DNA of 8,237 nucleotides from Thermoleophilia bacterium. Lineage in GTDB: Bacteria; Actinomycetota; Thermoleophilia; Gaiellales; F1-60-MAGs149. The DNA lies in contig JAEMTW010000071.1 in NCBI GenBank assembly GCA_016462095.1, forward strand, positions 1 to 8,237. Direction: 5' to 3'. Positions within the stretch are counted from its first letter, which is position 1. Every line of letters begins with the position of its first letter. The notes beneath the pieces were generated by a model. It saw nothing but the letters and a program-made list of their open reading frames with translations, did no database searches and had not been told where the DNA came from. The position numbers and the translations under genes are program-made. Positions 7,031 to 8,237 of this stretch are shown here, piece by piece.

Positions 7031-7764
7031 GCCAGGGCCTCAGCCATCAGAGTCGCGAGATGGACGGCACGTACGGGCGTGCCTTGACGCGACATCCGAC
7101 CCGCCAGCTGCATCAGGCAGCCCGGGTCCGAAGAAACCAGCACGTCGATCTTCGCCGCCACCATGTCGTCGATCTTCGTGTCCGCCATCGCCACCGAAAC
7201 GTCGGGATAGCGCCCGCTGAAGGTACCACCAAAGCCGCAGCAGCGCTCGCTGGAGTCGAGCTCGACGAGCTCCAGGCCGGCGACAGTCTGCAGGACCTCG
7301 CGTGGCGCCTCCTTGATTCGCAGTTCCCGCAGCATGTGACAGGAGTCGTGGTACCCGACCCGGACCGCGAGCGACGGCTTCAGTTCGCGCAAGGCATCCG
7401 TATGCTCGGCGAGATAGCTCGACAATTCCCGCACGCGCCGCGCAATCCGGGTCGCTGCCTCGGCCTCGGGGGTGCCGTGGAAGAGCTCGCGCCAGTGCAG
7501 ACGCACCATGCTGGTGCACGAGCCCGAAGGAACCAGAATCGGCAGATCCGATCCATCGTCCAACGCCTTCAACGTCGCCTTGGCGACGGCACGAGCGGGG
7601 CCATCGTGACCTGAGTTATAGGCGGGCTGACCACAACAGGTTGTGGCCGATGGACGGTGATGATCGATGCCCAGCGCGTCGAGCACCCGCTCGGCGTCAG
7701 TCGCCGTCTGCTGTGCGACAACATCGCCGATACAGGTGGGAAAAAGCTGGACTGCAGCGGTCAT
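7027..7764 (-). CDS. lutA: LutA, CCG-domain iron-sulfur subunit of the L-lactate oxidation complex
   Basis: A 245-residue protein with two CCG (cysteine-rich) domains, the same size as LutA/YkgE (about 238-240). The first domain has Cys11 (FPTCIGD), Cys43-Cys44-Gly45 and Cys83 (PSGSC). The second has Cys142 (YHDSCH), Cys175-Cys176-Gly177 (RCCGFGG) and Cys216 (SDPGC). Such pairs bind iron-sulfur clusters in LutA, GlpC, GlcF and heterodisulfide reductase subunits. The ATG at 7764 is chosen because MTAAVQLFPTC is the family's normal N-terminus; an in-frame extension to 7851 adds 29 unrelated residues, crosses the promoter region and is rejected. It is the first gene of lutABC. No lactate permease or GntR-type regulator is adjacent in the window. 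The alternative GlcF-like or GlpC-like role is excluded by the linked lutB and lutC. Confidence 0.95.
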   Translation of the reverse strand: MTAAVQLFPTCIGDVVAQQTATDAERVLDALGIDHHRPSATTCCGQPAYNSGHDGPARAVAKATLKALDDGSDLPILVPSGSCTSMVRLHWRELFHGTPEAEAATRIARRVRELSSYLAEHTDALRELKPSLAVRVGYHDSCHMLRELRIKEAPREVLQTVAGLELVELDSSERCCGFGGTFSGRYPDVSVAMADTKIDDMVAAKIDVLVSSDPGCLMQLAGRMSRQGTPVRAVHLATLMAEALA

Positions 7765-7770
7765 ACCGAC

Positions 7771-7799
7771 ATCATCGGGCACGCTCCCGCCGCTGTCTA
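7771..7799 (-). promoter_or_regulatory. Candidate lutABC promoter with leaderless geometry
   Basis: On the minus strand TAGACA (7799-7794, five of six to TTGACA) and GATGAT (7776-7771, four of six to TATAAT) are separated by exactly 17 bp. The -10 ends 6 nt before the lutA ATG, so transcription would begin at the start codon. No Shine-Dalgarno sequence is properly placed for this ATG. A competing promoter overlaps it. Confidence 0.5.
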
Positions 7800-7823
7800 T
7801 AGCAAGTCGTTGGATAGGTTCAA
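7796..7823 (-). promoter_or_regulatory. Alternative lutABC promoter, extended -10 type
   Basis: On the minus strand TTGAAC (7823-7818) and TATAGA (7801-7796) are 16 bp apart, and the -10 is preceded by TGC, an extended -10 (TGn). Each hexamer matches its consensus at four of six. This would give a leader of about 25-30 nt, whose only Shine-Dalgarno-like run (GGGAG) lies about 19 nt before the ATG, too far to be optimal. It overlaps the -35 of the other candidate, so the two are mutually exclusive. Confidence 0.35.
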
Positions 7824-7857
7824 GGCGAGTCAAAGTGACAGTCCACAACAACGCGCG

Positions 7858-7887
7858 AGGGCTCGCCCACCGAAGTGGACGAGCCCT
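7858..7887 (-). terminator. UUCG-capped hairpin terminator of the acyl-CoA synthetase gene
   Basis: In minus-strand RNA, 7887-7858 folds into a continuous 13-bp stem (8 bp, one U-G wobble, 4 bp CCAC/GUGG) closed by the very stable C(UUCG)G tetraloop. In plus-strand RNA the wobble becomes a C-A mismatch and the loop CGAA, so the minus strand is favoured. It lies 49 nt past the stop of the synthetase gene and upstream of the lutA promoter candidates. The tail is only moderately T-rich (TTGTTGT begins about seven bases later). Confidence 0.7.
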
Positions 7888-7936
7888 GGCGTTCCCCCAC
7901 TCTTGCTATCGCAAATTCGGTCGAATCGGTTGACCG

Positions 7937-8237
7937 TCAGCAGACGATTCGCGCGTCAAGCGCGATCGCGCCCGTGGCTGTGGCGCGCAGCGGATTGATC
8001 TCGACTTCGCTGATCGACGGCGTCTGGACCAGCAGGTCTCCCAAGCGCACCGCAATCTCGGCAACCGCCATGCAGTCGACCGGCTCCTGACCGCGCGCAC
8101 CCGCCAGCATCGGAAACGCACGAAGGGTCTTCATCAACGCTGCGAGATGCGTCGCATCCGTCGGTGCGGGCGAAAGGACGACGTCATCGAGAATCTCGAC
8201 AAAAACGCCGCCAACGCCGACGAGAACATGCGCAAGC
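7937..8237 (-). CDS. ADP-forming acyl-CoA synthetase, C-terminal ATP-grasp region, 5'-truncated
   Basis: The open frame runs from the window edge (first full codon at 8236) to a stop at 7937, giving the last 99 residues of a larger protein. The visible start VGVGGVFVEILDDVVLSPAP, the middle GARGQEPVDCMAVAEIAVRL and the end SEVEINPLRATATGAIALDARIV follow the C-terminal ATP-grasp pattern of ADP-forming acetate-CoA ligases and the Pat-type acyl-CoA synthetases, including the conserved E-x-NPL. These enzymes interconvert an acyl-CoA plus ADP and phosphate with the free acid plus ATP through a phosphohistidine. The CoA-binding and catalytic His regions lie beyond the window, so substrate and full length are unknown. 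ATG codons near 8132-8137 are internal Met codons. It may be a separate beta subunit or the end of an alpha-beta fusion. Confidence 0.88.
   Translation of the reverse strand, partial: LAHVLVGVGGVFVEILDDVVLSPAPTDATHLAALMKTLRAFPMLAGARGQEPVDCMAVAEIAVRLGDLLVQTPSISEVEINPLRATATGAIALDARIVC

Noticed and set aside
6437..7087. Plus-strand open frame of 216 codons antisense to lutB
   Set aside because: Shadow of lutB, whose iron-sulfur and LUD motifs are intact in its own frame.
7765..7851. 29-residue N-terminal extension of LutA
   Set aside because: Not family-like, and it would place the promoter elements inside the coding region; FPTCIGD normally lies about 10 residues from the start.
686..7969. 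Apparent excess of the palindrome CGATCG (about 15 by eye, where base composition alone predicts about 3)
   Set aside because: GATC itself is abundant throughout (favoured by ATC and GAT/GATC codon pairs), which seems enough to explain CGATCG; sites are spread through coding regions with no spacing pattern. A Markov-corrected genome count would settle it.
1..8237. Search for tRNA/rRNA genes, CRISPR repeats, transposases, riboswitches, toxin-antitoxin or defence genes
   Set aside because: No cloverleaf-like segment, regular repeat array, DDE or integrase motif, or recognisable small accessory gene was found; almost all sequence is explained by metabolic genes.

Overview
The window looks like ordinary chromosomal sequence from a high-GC bacterium. 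It is about 60-65% GC by eye, with C or G at most third codon positions. An actinobacterium is the most likely source. The reasons are the lack of Shine-Dalgarno sequences before the stand-alone genes, the type of FAD oxidoreductase with a long Arg/Pro-rich tail, and a secreted L,D-transpeptidase of the kind found in Gram-positive lineages. A deep-branching class such as Thermoleophilia is possible, but this placement is an inference. I see no tRNA, rRNA, CRISPR array, insertion sequence, phage gene or other mobile element.

Layout. (1) 1-399, plus strand: the C-terminal half of a class I glutamine-amidotransferase-like hydrolase (peptidase C26, the PuuD family), ending in an intrinsic terminator that overlaps its stop codon. 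(2) 442-2541, plus: a complete 699-residue molybdopterin oxidoreductase with an N-terminal 4Fe-4S motif and no partner subunit in view. (3) 2542-2631: a convergent gap with one good hairpin. (4) 4041-2632, minus: an FAD oxidoreductase of the DAO family, similar to gamma-glutamylputrescine oxidase. (5) 4042-4111: a short divergent promoter region. (6) 4112-4906, plus: a secreted YkuD-type L,D-transpeptidase. (7) 7764-4929, minus: a compact lutABC (LUD) operon for oxidising L-lactate to pyruvate, with both gene junctions being ATGA overlaps. (8) 7765-7936: a 172-bp gap with lutA promoter candidates and a strong UUCG-capped hairpin. (9) 8237-7937, minus: the C-terminal end of an ADP-forming acyl-CoA synthetase (ATP-grasp part).

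How the genes may work together. The PuuD-like hydrolase and the PuuB-like oxidase would fit steps of the gamma-glutamylated putrescine pathway, but they are on opposite strands and separated by the molybdoenzyme, so the link is tentative. LutA, LutB and LutC together form the iron-sulfur lactate-oxidising complex. The neighbouring ADP-forming acyl-CoA synthetase belongs to the same broad area of C2/C3 acid metabolism but appears transcriptionally insulated from lutABC by a hairpin.

I found no convincing new system. The most interesting signal is regulatory. All four stand-alone gene starts (442, 4041, 4112, 7764) lack a Shine-Dalgarno sequence and have a -10-like hexamer ending exactly 6 nt before the start codon, which is the geometry of leaderless transcripts. 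Two of them also have a -35-like hexamer at exactly 17 bp.
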